Source: Paraburkholderia caffeinitolerans (GTDB lineage: Bacteria; Pseudomonadota; Gammaproteobacteria; Burkholderiales; Burkholderiaceae). From it: 64,000 nucleotides of DNA. The translations under genes and the position numbers were made by a program. Under the pieces are notes generated by a model. The model did not search any database and was not told the origin of the DNA. It saw nothing but the letters and a program-made list of their open reading frames with translations. This document shows, one piece after another, positions 42,255-51,561 of the stretch (within the stretch, counting starts at the first letter, position 1; every line of letters starts with the position of its first letter). The DNA lies in contig NZ_CADIKL010000002.1 in assembly GCF_902859945.1 (NCBI RefSeq), positions 248,001 to 312,000 on the forward strand, written 5' to 3'.

Positions 42255-43436
42255 TCAATTGCGGTACATCGTCACCACGCAGGCGCCGCCAATGCCGACG
42301 TTATGCTGCAGCGCGACGCGCGCGCCTTCCACCTGCCGCTCGCCCGCCGCGCCACGCAGTTGCTGGACAAGCTCGGTGCATTGCGCGAGCCCCGTCGCCC
42401 CGATCGGATGGCCCTTCGAGAGCAGACCGCCCGACGGGTTGACGACAAAGCGGCCGCCATAGGTGTTGTCGCCGTCGTCGATGAACTTCTCGGCGCCGCC
42501 TTCGGGGCACAGGCCGAGGGCTTCGTAGGTGATCAGTTCGTTGTGCGCGAAACAATCGTGCAGCTCGACCACGTTCACATCTTCCGCGCCGATGCCGGCC
42601 GTCTCGTAGACCTGGCGCGCCGCATCCTTCGCCATGCCGAAGCCCGCCACGTCGCGCAGGTCGTCGCCTTCGAGCGATTCCGGGCCGTCCGTCGTGAGCG
42701 CCTGCGCGGCAATCCAGACCCGCGTATCGAGGCCGTGGCGGCGCGCGTAATCCTCGCTGCACAGGACAGCAGCCGCCGCGCCGCAGGTGGGCGGGCAGGC
42801 CATCAGGCGCGTCATCACGCCCGGCCACATCACCTGGTCGGCCAGCACATCTTCGGCGCTCACGACCTTGCGGAACACCGCGAGCGGGTTGTTGGCCGCA
42901 TGACGGCTCGCCTTCGCGCGAATCTTCGCGAAGCTCGAGAGCGGCGTGCCGAAGCGCTTCATGTGCTCCATGCCCGCGCCGCCGAAAATGCGCAGCGCCG
43001 GCGGAATGTCGGTGGGCACGCCCAGCCGGTCGCACTGTTTGATGAACAGGTCCGAGGGCAGCGGCCGGTCGTTGAAATAGGTGCCGAGCGCTCCGGGGTT
43101 CATCTGCTCGAAGCCCACCACGAGGGCGACGTCGAGCGCGCCCGCTTCGATGGCCTGGCGTGCGAGATAGAGCCCGGTCGAGCCGGTCGAGCAGTTGTTG
43201 TTGACGTTGATGATCGGCAGGCGCGTCATGCCGACGTGATAGAGCGCGCGCTGGCCCGCAGTGGAATCGCCATAGATGAAGCATGCGTACGCCTGCTGGA
43301 TCGCCCCATACGCGACGCCGGCATCGGCCAGCGCGAGACGCGCTGCCTCGGCGCCCATCAGATCGTAGGTTTCGCTGGCACCAGGCTTGCGGAACGGGAC
43401 CATGCCCACGCCCGCGACGACGACTTTGCGCGTCAT
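42255..43436 (-). CDS. SCP-x-type thiolase / lipid-transfer protein
   Basis: The 393-residue thiolase-fold protein has the nucleophile Cys in NNNCSTGSTGLYLA and His in DCFAHNELITYEALG and SKGHPIGATG. The classical C-terminal CxG is replaced by GIGGACV, as in SCP-x/Ltp thiolases that cleave branched or sterol side-chain 3-ketoacyl-CoA, or aldolase-type partners of DUF35 proteins. No DUF35 gene is adjacent, which favours thiolase action. ATG 43436 has AAGGAGA in front. It leads the leftward operon to the SDR at 38481. Confidence 0.88.
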   Translation of the reverse strand: MTRKVVVAGVGMVPFRKPGASETYDLMGAEAARLALADAGVAYGAIQQAYACFIYGDSTAGQRALYHVGMTRLPIINVNNNCSTGSTGLYLARQAIEAGALDVALVVGFEQMNPGALGTYFNDRPLPSDLFIKQCDRLGVPTDIPPALRIFGGAGMEHMKRFGTPLSSFAKIRAKASRHAANNPLAVFRKVVSAEDVLADQVMWPGVMTRLMACPPTCGAAAAVLCSEDYARRHGLDTRVWIAAQALTTDGPESLEGDDLRDVAGFGMAKDAARQVYETAGIGAEDVNVVELHDCFAHNELITYEALGLCPEGGAEKFIDDGDNTYGGRFVVNPSGGLLSKGHPIGATGLAQCTELVQQLRGAAGERQVEGARVALQHNVGIGGACVVTMYRN

Positions 43437-43516
43437 ACGTTCTCCTTCAGTTGTTTTGGCCGCCGGTCGGTCGGACCGGCACTGCACCCATCATAGGTAA
43501 GCGCCCGACCGGAAGC

Positions 43517-43534
43517 ACCACTCTTTTGAGGGGG
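43517..43534. promoter_or_regulatory. Palindromic operator C, degenerate (ACCACT-N6-AGGGGG)
   Basis: The right arm is perfect, the left is two bases off and the spacer CTTTTG is one shorter than in the other sites. It lies 81 bp before the SCP-x thiolase ATG, in the gap with operator D. Confidence 0.5.
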
Positions 43535-43579
43535 TGCGCGCTGCGTCTGCCCGCGCATGCGAGCCCCAGGGTACGCCCG

Positions 43580-43598
43580 CCCCCGCAAAACGAGGGGG
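43580..43598. promoter_or_regulatory. Palindromic operator D (CCCCCG-N7-AGGGGG)
   Basis: One mismatch from the full palindrome, spacer CAAAACG. It lies 75 bp before the acyl-CoA ligase GTG. Operators C and D thus serve one divergent gene each. Confidence 0.65.
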
Positions 43599-43672
43599 CG
43601 ATAGGGCACGCGACACGCGCCTATATTGCGCGGACCCGCCATTCCCTTCCCCCCCTCGCGGAGACGCATGCT

Positions 43673-45241
43673 GTGATCATCAACTTTGCCCGAACGGTCG
43701 AACAACTGTCCATCTGTTACGGCGAGCGCGAAGCGCTCGTGAACATCGAGCGGCAGCGCCGCTACACCCACCGCGAACTGCACGGCCTGACCAACCGCAT
43801 CGTCAACATGATGCGCGAGCGCCTCGGGCTCAAGCGCGGCGATATCTGGCTGTGCATCCTCGACAACGACAATCTCTCGCTGCTGCACGCCTGCACCGCG
43901 CTCAAGGGCGAAGCGGCCGCCGCGTGGACCAACCGCCGCGACAGCGCGGACGAGCACCTCTGGCAAGCCCGTCTGGTTCGGCCCAAGGTAGTGTTCCTCG
44001 AACGCGATCTGGTCGACACCTATTTCGACGCACTGCGTGAACTCGGCGCAATGGTCGTCTCCATGGACCCCGTGGCGGCCCCGCGCGAAGGCCTGCACTA
44101 TTTCTGGGACCTGCTCGAAGGCGTGAGCGACGCCAATCCGGACATCGAGAGCGACACCGAACGCGACGTCCTGATCTACCGCTTCACCGGCGGCACGACC
44201 GGCAGAGGCAAATGCGCCCAGTACACGATCGCCAACTGGCTCGCTTGCCGTGATTCGTACTATCTCGAACGCGAGCAGGTTTTCGACGGCGAGACGCGTT
44301 ACCTGCACATGGCGCCCATCAGCCACGGCTCGGGCCTGGGCATTCTGCCCACGCTGTTTCGGGGCGGCTGCACGGTCACGCAGAACACGCCCGACCTCGC
44401 GCAATGGTGCCGCCATATCGAGGCCGAACGCATCACGACCGTGATGCTCGTCCCGACCCTGCTCTACCGGCTGCTCGACATGCAGGAGGCGCTCGCGCAC
44501 GACCTCTCCACGCTGCGCACGATTCATTACGGCGCCGCGCCGATGAGCCCCGCCAAGCTCAAGCCGCTACAGGAACGCTTCGGCAACATCTTCGTGCAGG
44601 TCTACGGATCGACCGAATGCCTGCAGGCGGTGGCGACGCTCAACAAGCGCGATCATGCCGATGCCACCCCCGAGCGGCTCGCCGCAGCCGGACGCGTGGC
44701 GTGCAACGTCGAGCTGCTCGTCGTGGACAGCGACGGCGTGCCGGTTCCCGTGGGCGACATCGGCGAAATATGGATTCGCGGCGGCGCCACGATCGGCGGC
44801 TATTTCGGCAACCCCGAAGCGAGCGAGGCCGAGTTCGCGCACGGCTTCTGGAAATCGGGCGATCTCGGCCATCTCGACGAACACGGGTATCTCTACATCG
44901 TCGACCGGAAAAAGGACATGATCATCACCGGGGGCTTCAACGTCTATGCGATCGAAGTCGAAGCGGTGCTGAATGCTCATCCGGATGTCGCCATGTCGGC
45001 GGTCGTGGGCGTGCCGCATGAGGAATGGGGCGAAGCCGTGCATGCCGAGGTCGTGCTGGCCGATGGCGCTACGCTGGACGCCGCTGCACTGATCGAGTAC
45101 GCGAAGGCGCACATCGGACGATTCAAGGCGCCCAAGTCGGTCGCGTTCGTTGATGCGCTGCCGCTGAGTGTCGTGGGGAAGGTGCTGCGCAGGCAGATAC
45201 GCGATAAATACTGGCGCGACGCGGCGCGACGGGTGGGATAA
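43673..45241 (+). CDS. AMP-forming acyl-CoA ligase
   Basis: The 522-residue adenylate-forming enzyme has the phosphate loop FTGGTTGRGK, the YGSTE motif (VQVYGSTECLQ), the hinge DRKKDMIITGGFNVYAIEVE, and a C-terminal catalytic Lys in SVVGKVLRRQ. It activates a carboxylic acid to its CoA ester for the surrounding pathway. The substrate is unknown; the FadD3-like layout is compatible with ring-bearing or branched acids. GTG 43673 is chosen: GGAGAC lies about nine bases before and no in-frame ATG fits. It ends in a convergent gap with the terminator of the opposite operon. Confidence 0.9.
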   Translation: MIINFARTVEQLSICYGEREALVNIERQRRYTHRELHGLTNRIVNMMRERLGLKRGDIWLCILDNDNLSLLHACTALKGEAAAAWTNRRDSADEHLWQARLVRPKVVFLERDLVDTYFDALRELGAMVVSMDPVAAPREGLHYFWDLLEGVSDANPDIESDTERDVLIYRFTGGTTGRGKCAQYTIANWLACRDSYYLEREQVFDGETRYLHMAPISHGSGLGILPTLFRGGCTVTQNTPDLAQWCRHIEAERITTVMLVPTLLYRLLDMQEALAHDLSTLRTIHYGAAPMSPAKLKPLQERFGNIFVQVYGSTECLQAVATLNKRDHADATPERLAAAGRVACNVELLVVDSDGVPVPVGDIGEIWIRGGATIGGYFGNPEASEAEFAHGFWKSGDLGHLDEHGYLYIVDRKKDMIITGGFNVYAIEVEAVLNAHPDVAMSAVVGVPHEEWGEAVHAEVVLADGATLDAAALIEYAKAHIGRFKAPKSVAFVDALPLSVVGKVLRRQIRDKYWRDAARRVG

Positions 45242-45317
45242 CGCTCGCCTGGAGGGCGCGGCCTTTCGCCCCTTCGCAATCGCGGAGGCCGCCTCGCGGG
45301 GCCGCCCTCCTCGAAAC

Positions 45318-45350
45318 AAAAAATGCCCTTCGCGCACGCGCGCGAAGGGC
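45318..45350 (-). terminator. Terminator of the hydratase-thiolase-dehydrogenase operon
   Basis: GCCCTTCGCGC and GCGCGAAGGGC form an 11-bp perfect stem around four bases. Leftward reading ends in ATTTTTT. It is about 47 bp after the dehydrogenase stop. Confidence 0.9.
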
Positions 45351-45396
45351 CATAAGACAACGCGGCGCGACTGGAGCACACCGCGCCGTGAGCACA

Positions 45397-46539
45397 TCAG
45401 GTAAACGCAGCCACCCCAGTCAACGCCCGCGAAATAATGAGCTGCTGAATCTCGGTCGTGCCATCCGGAATCGGAATGATGATCGCCTCGCGCAGCAGGC
45501 GCTCCACATTGAACTCCTTGGTGATGCCATTTCCGCCATGGAGCTGCACCGCATCGCGACACACCTGCACAGCGGCCTCCGTCGCGAACGCCTTCGCCAT
45601 CGATGCCTGCAAGTCGCAGCGCACGCCCGCATCGATCAGCCCGAATACGCGCTGGCACATCAGGCGAGCCGCGTCGACCATGATCCCCATGTTGGCGATC
45701 TTCGCCGCAATCAGCTGATGCGCGGCAATCACCTTGCCGAACTGCTTGCGCTCCTTCGCATAGGCAATCGACTCTTCGAGCGCGGTGCGCATGATGCCGA
45801 CCGACAGCGTGCCGACGTGCGCCCGCGCATTCTCGAAGACCTTCATCGTGTTGCGCAGGCCCTCGCCTTCCTCGCCGATCAGGTTGATGGCCGGCACGCG
45901 CGCGTCGGTGATGAAGATTTGCGCGGTGGACTGCGAACCCAGCGCGATCTTGTCGATATTGCGCGACTCGTAGCCGTGCTCGACGCGGTCGATCAGAATG
46001 TGCGAAAGCCCCTTCTCACCGCGCACCGTGCAGATCAGCACGTCTGAGTAAACGCCATTGGTAATCCACGTCTTCTCGCCATTGACGATGAAGTGATCGC
46101 CGTCGCGCACCGCGCGCGTCTTGAGTTCGGCCACGTTCGAGCCGACATCGGGCTCGCTGATGCCGATCGAGCCGAAGATCTTGCCCGCGAGCGCATCGGG
46201 CATATAGCGCTCGCGCACTTCCGGGCGGGCGTTGCAGAGCATCGACGTGAGGCCCATGTTGAGCATCACGCACAGCGCGATGTCGCACGAGCACGCGACG
46301 AGTTCCTCGAACAACATGCCCTGGGTGGTGAACGACCAGCCCATGCCGCCATATTCGACCGGGATGGTGCAGCCAGGCAGGCCGAACTCGGCGATGCGCT
46401 GCGTAAGCTCGCGCATCTTTTCCTTGGGGATGAACCGGTCGCGGTATTCGCGCGCAACCGGTTTGACTTCCGACTGCAGGAACTTGCGGAAGCTCTCGAC
46501 GGCGAGCGTTTGCTCTTCGGTGGGCAGTTGATACGACAT
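45397..46539 (-). CDS. Acyl-CoA dehydrogenase with Asp at the catalytic-base position
   Basis: The 380-residue flavoenzyme has SIGISEPDVGSNVAELKTRA and QLHGGNGITKEFNVERLLRE. Where most family members have YEGT it reads IPDGTTEIQQ, so Glu is replaced by Asp. Asp bases are known among enzymes for alicyclic acyl-CoA, for example cyclohexanecarboxyl-type dehydrogenases, which hints at a ring substrate but does not prove it. It is last in the leftward operon with the enoyl-CoA hydratase and the thiolase-like gene. Confidence 0.88.
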   Translation of the reverse strand: MSYQLPTEEQTLAVESFRKFLQSEVKPVAREYRDRFIPKEKMRELTQRIAEFGLPGCTIPVEYGGMGWSFTTQGMLFEELVACSCDIALCVMLNMGLTSMLCNARPEVRERYMPDALAGKIFGSIGISEPDVGSNVAELKTRAVRDGDHFIVNGEKTWITNGVYSDVLICTVRGEKGLSHILIDRVEHGYESRNIDKIALGSQSTAQIFITDARVPAINLIGEEGEGLRNTMKVFENARAHVGTLSVGIMRTALEESIAYAKERKQFGKVIAAHQLIAAKIANMGIMVDAARLMCQRVFGLIDAGVRCDLQASMAKAFATEAAVQVCRDAVQLHGGNGITKEFNVERLLREAIIIPIPDGTTEIQQLIISRALTGVAAFT

Positions 46540-46569
46540 GGTGTGTATTCCTTACCTTAATTCGTTTTT

Positions 46570-47823
46570 TTAAGCGCGACCGAAGATGCCGATGTGGTCG
46601 ATGCTTTCCTCGACGCCCCACAGACCGCCGCCGTTGCCCTGGATCGCGAAACGCGCGCCTTCCACCTGGCGCGGACCGCATTCGCCGCGCAGCTGCTCGA
46701 CCAGTTCGAAGATCTGGCCGAGTCCGGTCGCGCCGATCGGATGGCCCTTCGACTCCAGCCCGCCCGAAGGATTGATCGGCAGCCGGCCGCCGATCGTGCT
46801 TTCGCCGCGCTCGGCCATGACGCCGCTCTCACCGGGCTTGCACAAGCCGAGGTTCTCGCACAGCGCGATTTCGCCGATCGACGAAGCGTCATGCAACTCG
46901 GCCACGTTGATGTCCTCCGGCCCGATGCCCGCCTCGTCATAGGCGAGTTTGGCGGCGTGCACGGTGATGTGGTTGGCGAGGTCGTCGCCCGCGCGCTGCG
47001 AGGCCGAACGCACCACCGTCGCGAGCACGCGCACGGCGCGATTGCGGTCGAAGCCGTAGCGCTTGAGCGCCGACTCCGTGCACAGGATCGCGGCGGCGGC
47101 GCCGTCCGAGATCGGCGAGCACATCGGCAGCGTGAGCGGATACGTGATCGGCGGCGCCGCCATGATCTCGTCGATCGACATCGCCTTGCGGTATTGCGAG
47201 CGTGCGTTGTGCACCGAATGCCCGTGATTCTTCGACGACACCGCCGCGAACTGGCGCTGCGTGATGCCGTAACGCGCCATCAATTGCCGGCCGATGCCCG
47301 CGTAGACGTCCATGAACACGCTATAGGGCTTGTCCGACTGCGTGCCGTCCGGCACGCTCACGCCCTTGCCGAGCTCGACCATTTGCGCCGCATTCGCCTC
47401 GGCCGTCTCCACGTCCCACGCCGAATCGAACACGGAGAACATGCGCGCCTTGTCGTTCGAGTACATCTTCTCCGCGCCCACGGCGAGCACCACGTCGGCC
47501 ATGCCCGCGCGCAGCTGCGTGACGGCGAGGTGAAACGCGCTGCTCGCGGACGCGCACGCGCTTTCGACGTTGTGAATCGGAATGCCGCCGAAGCCGATCG
47601 GGATCAGCGCCACCTGGCCGCGGATCATGTGCTGGCCCTGCATGTGTCCCTGAGTCGTATTGCCGAAGTAGGCGGCCTGAATCAGTTTGCGATCGCAACC
47701 CGAATCCTTGAGCGCGTCTTCAACGGCCCACGCCGTCAACTGCTTGACCGATTTGTCGAGATGCCGGCCAAAGGGCGTCATGCCGACGCCGACGATATAG
47801 ATGTTTTCCATGTTGGATGTCAT
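46570..47823 (-). CDS. Thiolase-family protein (lipid-transfer/acetyltransferase type)
   Basis: The 417-residue thiolase-fold protein has ESACASASSAFHLAVTQLRAG with the nucleophile Cys, AELHDASSIGEIALCENLG, and SKGHPIGATGLGQ. As in the other lipid-transfer-type thiolase, the C-terminal CxG is absent (AIQGNGGGLWG). It probably cleaves a 3-oxoacyl-CoA with a bulky residue. AAAGG lies right before ATG 47823; ATG 47811 is a less likely start. It lies 15 bp after the crotonase-type gene. Confidence 0.86.
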   Translation of the reverse strand: MTSNMENIYIVGVGMTPFGRHLDKSVKQLTAWAVEDALKDSGCDRKLIQAAYFGNTTQGHMQGQHMIRGQVALIPIGFGGIPIHNVESACASASSAFHLAVTQLRAGMADVVLAVGAEKMYSNDKARMFSVFDSAWDVETAEANAAQMVELGKGVSVPDGTQSDKPYSVFMDVYAGIGRQLMARYGITQRQFAAVSSKNHGHSVHNARSQYRKAMSIDEIMAAPPITYPLTLPMCSPISDGAAAAILCTESALKRYGFDRNRAVRVLATVVRSASQRAGDDLANHITVHAAKLAYDEAGIGPEDINVAELHDASSIGEIALCENLGLCKPGESGVMAERGESTIGGRLPINPSGGLESKGHPIGATGLGQIFELVEQLRGECGPRQVEGARFAIQGNGGGLWGVEESIDHIGIFGRA

Positions 47824-47838
47824 GCCTTTATGTTGATC

Positions 47839-48609
47839 TCAGCAGCCCTTGAACTGCGGCTCACGCTTCTCTGCAAACGCGCTCAGCCCTTCCTTGATGT
47901 CGTATGAACGCTGGTGGTCGCGCAGCTCCAGCAGTTCGTGACGCAGCGCGTCCGCCGCCGATTTGTCGGCCGCTTCGCTGGCCACGCGCTTCATGCGTGC
48001 GAGCACGAGCGGGCTCTTCTTCGCGAACTTGTCGGCCAGCGCCTGCGCGCGCGCCTTGAGTTCGGCGTCGGCCAGCACTTCATTGACGAGGCCGTAGCCC
48101 TTGAGCTCGGCCGCGCTCATCGCATCGCCCGTGAACAGCAGATAGCGCGCGACGTTCGCCGGCACCTTGCGCGGCAGAATTGCGGCGCCGCCCGCACCGG
48201 GGAACACGCCGAAATTCGAGTGCGCGTCGCCAAGACGCGCCGATTCGGCAGCGAGCACCACGTCGCATGCGAGCACCACTTCGAGGCCGCCCGCCAGCGC
48301 AAGCCCGTTGACGGCCGCAATCACCGGCTTGGGGAAGGCGCGCAGTGTGTCGAAGAACTCGACGATCAGTTCGAGAAACTCGCGCTTGTCCGGCTGCGGC
48401 GGCTCGGCCGCCTCGATCAGATCAGCGCCCGCGCAAAACGCGCGACCGTTGCCGGTCAGCACGACGACGCGTACCGCAGGATCGTCGCGCCATGCCTTCA
48501 ACTGCGCGGTCAGGCCCGTGGCCATCTCGCGATTGAGGCTGTTCATTGCTGCTGGACGATCCATCGTCAACCAACCCGTTGCCCCCACCACTGCCTGCGA
48601 ATAACTCAT
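47839..48609 (-). CDS. Enoyl-CoA hydratase/isomerase family protein
   Basis: The 256-residue crotonase-fold protein has GRAFCAGADL forming the oxyanion pocket and AGGLEVVLACD with one catalytic Glu. The second Glu of classical hydratases is replaced (DAHSNFGVFPGAGG), so its reaction may be isomerisation, hydrolysis or hydration with a different base. ATG 48609 is preceded by GGAGGAGAG, the strongest ribosome site here. It is first in a leftward three-gene operon and divergent from the LuxR regulator, with operator E between. Confidence 0.88.
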   Translation of the reverse strand: MSYSQAVVGATGWLTMDRPAAMNSLNREMATGLTAQLKAWRDDPAVRVVVLTGNGRAFCAGADLIEAAEPPQPDKREFLELIVEFFDTLRAFPKPVIAAVNGLALAGGLEVVLACDVVLAAESARLGDAHSNFGVFPGAGGAAILPRKVPANVARYLLFTGDAMSAAELKGYGLVNEVLADAELKARAQALADKFAKKSPLVLARMKRVASEAADKSAADALRHELLELRDHQRSYDIKEGLSAFAEKREPQFKGC

Positions 48610-48685
48610 CTCTCCTCCGGAATTAGCGAACGCCCTTTCTTGACGTTGCGGTTGTGGTAAGTTAATTTCCGGCAGTTCGTTTATC

Positions 48686-48704
48686 ACCCCTCGTTCGGAG
48701 GGGG
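48686..48704. promoter_or_regulatory. Palindromic operator E (ACCCCT-N7-AGGGGG)
   Basis: One mismatch in the left arm, spacer CGTTCGG. It lies 77 bp before the crotonase-type ATG and 38 bp before the LuxR GTG, in the shared divergent region. Confidence 0.7.
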
Positions 48705-48741
48705 CGCATTTCGGGCGGGGATTTGCGAACGTAGTGGCACC

Positions 48742-51516
48742 GTGCCCGCGCATGAACATTCGCGTGCCGCGTTGCATCCGCATGCATCCGCATTGCACAG
48801 ACTGGGTGACGACTTGAATACGCCTTTCCCCAAACACCTGGTTTCCACCAAGTTCTCGCCGCCGCGCATCGGCGCCAAGCACGTCGCGCGCGCGGATCTG
48901 CTCGCCCAGTTGCAGCGCATGCAGTACTGCCGCCTGGCGCTCGTCACCGGCAGCGCGGGCTACGGCAAGACCACGCTGCTGGCGCAGTGGCGCCAGGCCT
49001 GCCTGAAGGCGGGCGCGGAGGTGGTGTGGCTCTCGCTCACCGCCGAAGACAAGAGCTATATCGACTTTTGCGGCGCACTCTTTGCTGCAATGCAGCGTGC
49101 CGGGATGGCGGTCGAAATGGATCTGCCGCTCGAAAGCACGAGCGCGGCCGCCATGGATGCGTCGATTGCGGCCATCGTCGAAGCCGCAGTCGATCTGCCC
49201 AAGGATCTCTACCTCTTCATCGACGACTATCAGCACGTCGAAGCACCGCTCGCGCACCGGTTCATGCAAAAGCTGCTCGACCATGGGCCGGGCAACCTGC
49301 ATTTCGTGATCGCCTCGCGCGTGGCGCCGCCGCTAAGCCTGAGCCGACTGCGCATGATGAATCAGATCGTCGAGATCGAGAGCGCCGGGCTGCCCTTCGA
49401 CCTCGCCGAAACGCGCGCCTTCATCGACGAAAACCTCGGCCCCGGCAAGATCAATGCGGACGAGCTCACGCTCGTGCAGGAGCTGACGAGCGGCTGGCCG
49501 TCGTGCATCCAGCTCATCGTCATCATGCTCAAGAACCGGCCCGATACGCGCGCGATGCTGCGCGACCTCGTATGGCGTTCGAGCGATCTGCAGACCTACC
49601 TGAGCGAGGAGGTCATGGCGCACCTGCCCGCCGAACTCGCCGAATTCGCCGTGGCGCTCTCGGTCCTGCGCCGCTTCAGCCCCGCGCTGGCGCGCGCGGT
49701 GACGGGCAACGAACACGCCAGCGATCTCGTGCAGCGCATGGAGAGCGAGAACCTGCTGATCATCCGGGTGGACTCGGACGACCGCTCAGCGTGGTATCGC
49801 TTTCATCCGCTGTTTGGCGAATTTCTCGCGACCCGGCTCGCGCAGCGCGAACCTGAAGAAGCGCGCGAGCTGCACCGCCGCGCGAGTCGCTGGTTCGCCG
49901 ATCACGGCCAGCTTGCGGAGGCAGTGCGCCACGCGAGCGCCGGCGGCGACGTGGAGTTCGCCGCCGAGGTTATCGAGCGCTCCGCGCCCGCAAAGTGGAG
50001 CCTCGAATATCTGAGCCCCACGCTGCATCTGCTGGAGCGATTGCCGGAAGAAGCGCTGTTCCGGCACCAGAAGCTGCTCTTCATGGCCTGCCTGACCGTC
50101 GCGCTCACGACGCGCCCGGCCAAGGCCAAGGCGTGGCTCGCCCACTTGCGGACCGAGGCGCTCGCCGCGTATCCCGAGATCGCCCGCAGCCTGCCGCTGA
50201 TCCATGCCGCCATTGCGTTCCAGCACGACGACACGCAAAGCATGATCGACGCGCTGGAGCCGCATCGCGACGTCTCGATCGAGAACCCCTTCCTGCAATT
50301 CCTGCTGGTTTCAGAGCTCTGTTCGGCGTATGCCGCCGCGGGCCGTTACGCCGATGCAAAGCGGATGTTCGATCTGCACCCCATTGCACCCGCCGAGCGC
50401 GACAACGACATGGCGCTCGTCGCCCAGGCGACGCACGCCTCCACGCTGCTGCTCGAAGGCAACGTGCGCGAAGCGGAGCGCGAAAGCGCCGCGCTGCTGG
50501 CGCGCTCGCTCCAGGCTGTGGGACGCCACTCGATCAGTGCGAACGTGAGCGCGAGCGTGCTCGCCGACGCCTGGTACGAGCTCGACCGCATCGACGACGC
50601 CCGCGAAACGATTGCAAACCGGCGCGGCCTGCTGCAGTCCTCGGGACCCGAGGTGATGATCCGTACCTCGTTGTGCCGCGTGCGCCTCGACCTGCTGCAG
50701 GAAGGCCCGGACACGGCGCTGGCCTTCCTGCAGCATCAGGCGGCGCATTTCGGCAGCATGCGCCAGCCGCGTGCGGTCGCGACCATGCTCGCGGAGCAGG
50801 TCAAGGTGCTCCTGCTCAAGCACGACCGGGCACGCGCGCTCGAAGTCGCGAGTCTGCTCGACGAACTCGCGCGAACGCATGCCGACGCGCAAGGCCACAA
50901 GGCAGAAATCGCGGCGCTGGCCGCGCTCGCGCGCGCGCGCCTCACGCGCGACGACCAGCCCGAAGAATCCTTGCGCTCGCTGCAAATCACGCGCGAGTAC
51001 GCGCAAAGCTTCGGCCGGGGCCGCCTCGCCGCGCTCGTGGATCTGCTGTCCGCCACGGTCTTCGCGGAGATGAAAAACGCCGACGACGCGCAGGCGTGTC
51101 TCGTGCGCGCCGTCGAGTCGGCACAGCGCCTTGGCCTCGTGCGTACCTTCGTCGACGAGGGTGCGCCCGCAGGCAAGCTGCTCGCGCGCATGGTGCGCGA
51201 GCGCAAGCTCGAAGGCGTGGCGCTGCGCTACGCGAACGAACTGATCGACCGTTTTCCCGAAAGCAGCGTCTCCGATGGCGCTACCGGCTCGTCGCGTCGT
51301 TCGACGGGTTCGAAGCTGCAGCCGGTGCTGACCCAGCGTGAAATCGAGATTCTCGGCCTCGTTGCCCAGGCGATGTCGAACAAGCGCATCGCGCTTGCGC
51401 TCAACATCACGCTCGAAACGGTCAAATGGAATCTGCGCAATATCTTCGCGAAACTCGGTGTGTCGAGCCGATACGACGCGATGGTGTGGGCGCGCAAGCA
51501 GGATCTCATCGAATAG
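48742..51516 (+). CDS. MalT-like large LuxR (LAL) transcriptional regulator
   Basis: The 924-residue protein has an N-terminal STAND ATPase with Walker A GSAGYGKTT (about residues 70-78) and FIDDYQ as Walker B. A long helical TPR-like middle follows, then a C-terminal LuxR helix-turn-helix (LTQREIEILGLVAQAMSNKRIALALNITLETVKWNL...). This is the MalT/AlkS layout, in which an inducer and ATP drive oligomer formation and activation. The start is uncertain: GTG 48742 opens the frame, while TTG 48814 would begin closer to the conserved FPKHLVSTKFSPPRI. It is embedded in the catabolic region with an operator in its own promoter. Confidence 0.92.
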   Translation: MPAHEHSRAALHPHASALHRLGDDLNTPFPKHLVSTKFSPPRIGAKHVARADLLAQLQRMQYCRLALVTGSAGYGKTTLLAQWRQACLKAGAEVVWLSLTAEDKSYIDFCGALFAAMQRAGMAVEMDLPLESTSAAAMDASIAAIVEAAVDLPKDLYLFIDDYQHVEAPLAHRFMQKLLDHGPGNLHFVIASRVAPPLSLSRLRMMNQIVEIESAGLPFDLAETRAFIDENLGPGKINADELTLVQELTSGWPSCIQLIVIMLKNRPDTRAMLRDLVWRSSDLQTYLSEEVMAHLPAELAEFAVALSVLRRFSPALARAVTGNEHASDLVQRMESENLLIIRVDSDDRSAWYRFHPLFGEFLATRLAQREPEEARELHRRASRWFADHGQLAEAVRHASAGGDVEFAAEVIERSAPAKWSLEYLSPTLHLLERLPEEALFRHQKLLFMACLTVALTTRPAKAKAWLAHLRTEALAAYPEIARSLPLIHAAIAFQHDDTQSMIDALEPHRDVSIENPFLQFLLVSELCSAYAAAGRYADAKRMFDLHPIAPAERDNDMALVAQATHASTLLLEGNVREAERESAALLARSLQAVGRHSISANVSASVLADAWYELDRIDDARETIANRRGLLQSSGPEVMIRTSLCRVRLDLLQEGPDTALAFLQHQAAHFGSMRQPRAVATMLAEQVKVLLLKHDRARALEVASLLDELARTHADAQGHKAEIAALAALARARLTRDDQPEESLRSLQITREYAQSFGRGRLAALVDLLSATVFAEMKNADDAQACLVRAVESAQRLGLVRTFVDEGAPAGKLLARMVRERKLEGVALRYANELIDRFPESSVSDGATGSSRRSTGSKLQPVLTQREIEILGLVAQAMSNKRIALALNITLETVKWNLRNIFAKLGVSSRYDAMVWARKQDLIE

Positions 51517-51561
51517 ATCGCGCAGGCCGCGACGCGACGCTTTGCGCCGCGGCTCACGTTT

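Noticed and set aside
43661..43674. ATG 43668 as the ligase start
   Set aside because: It is out of frame and meets a stop after two codons; GTG 43673 is in frame with GGAGAC upstream.
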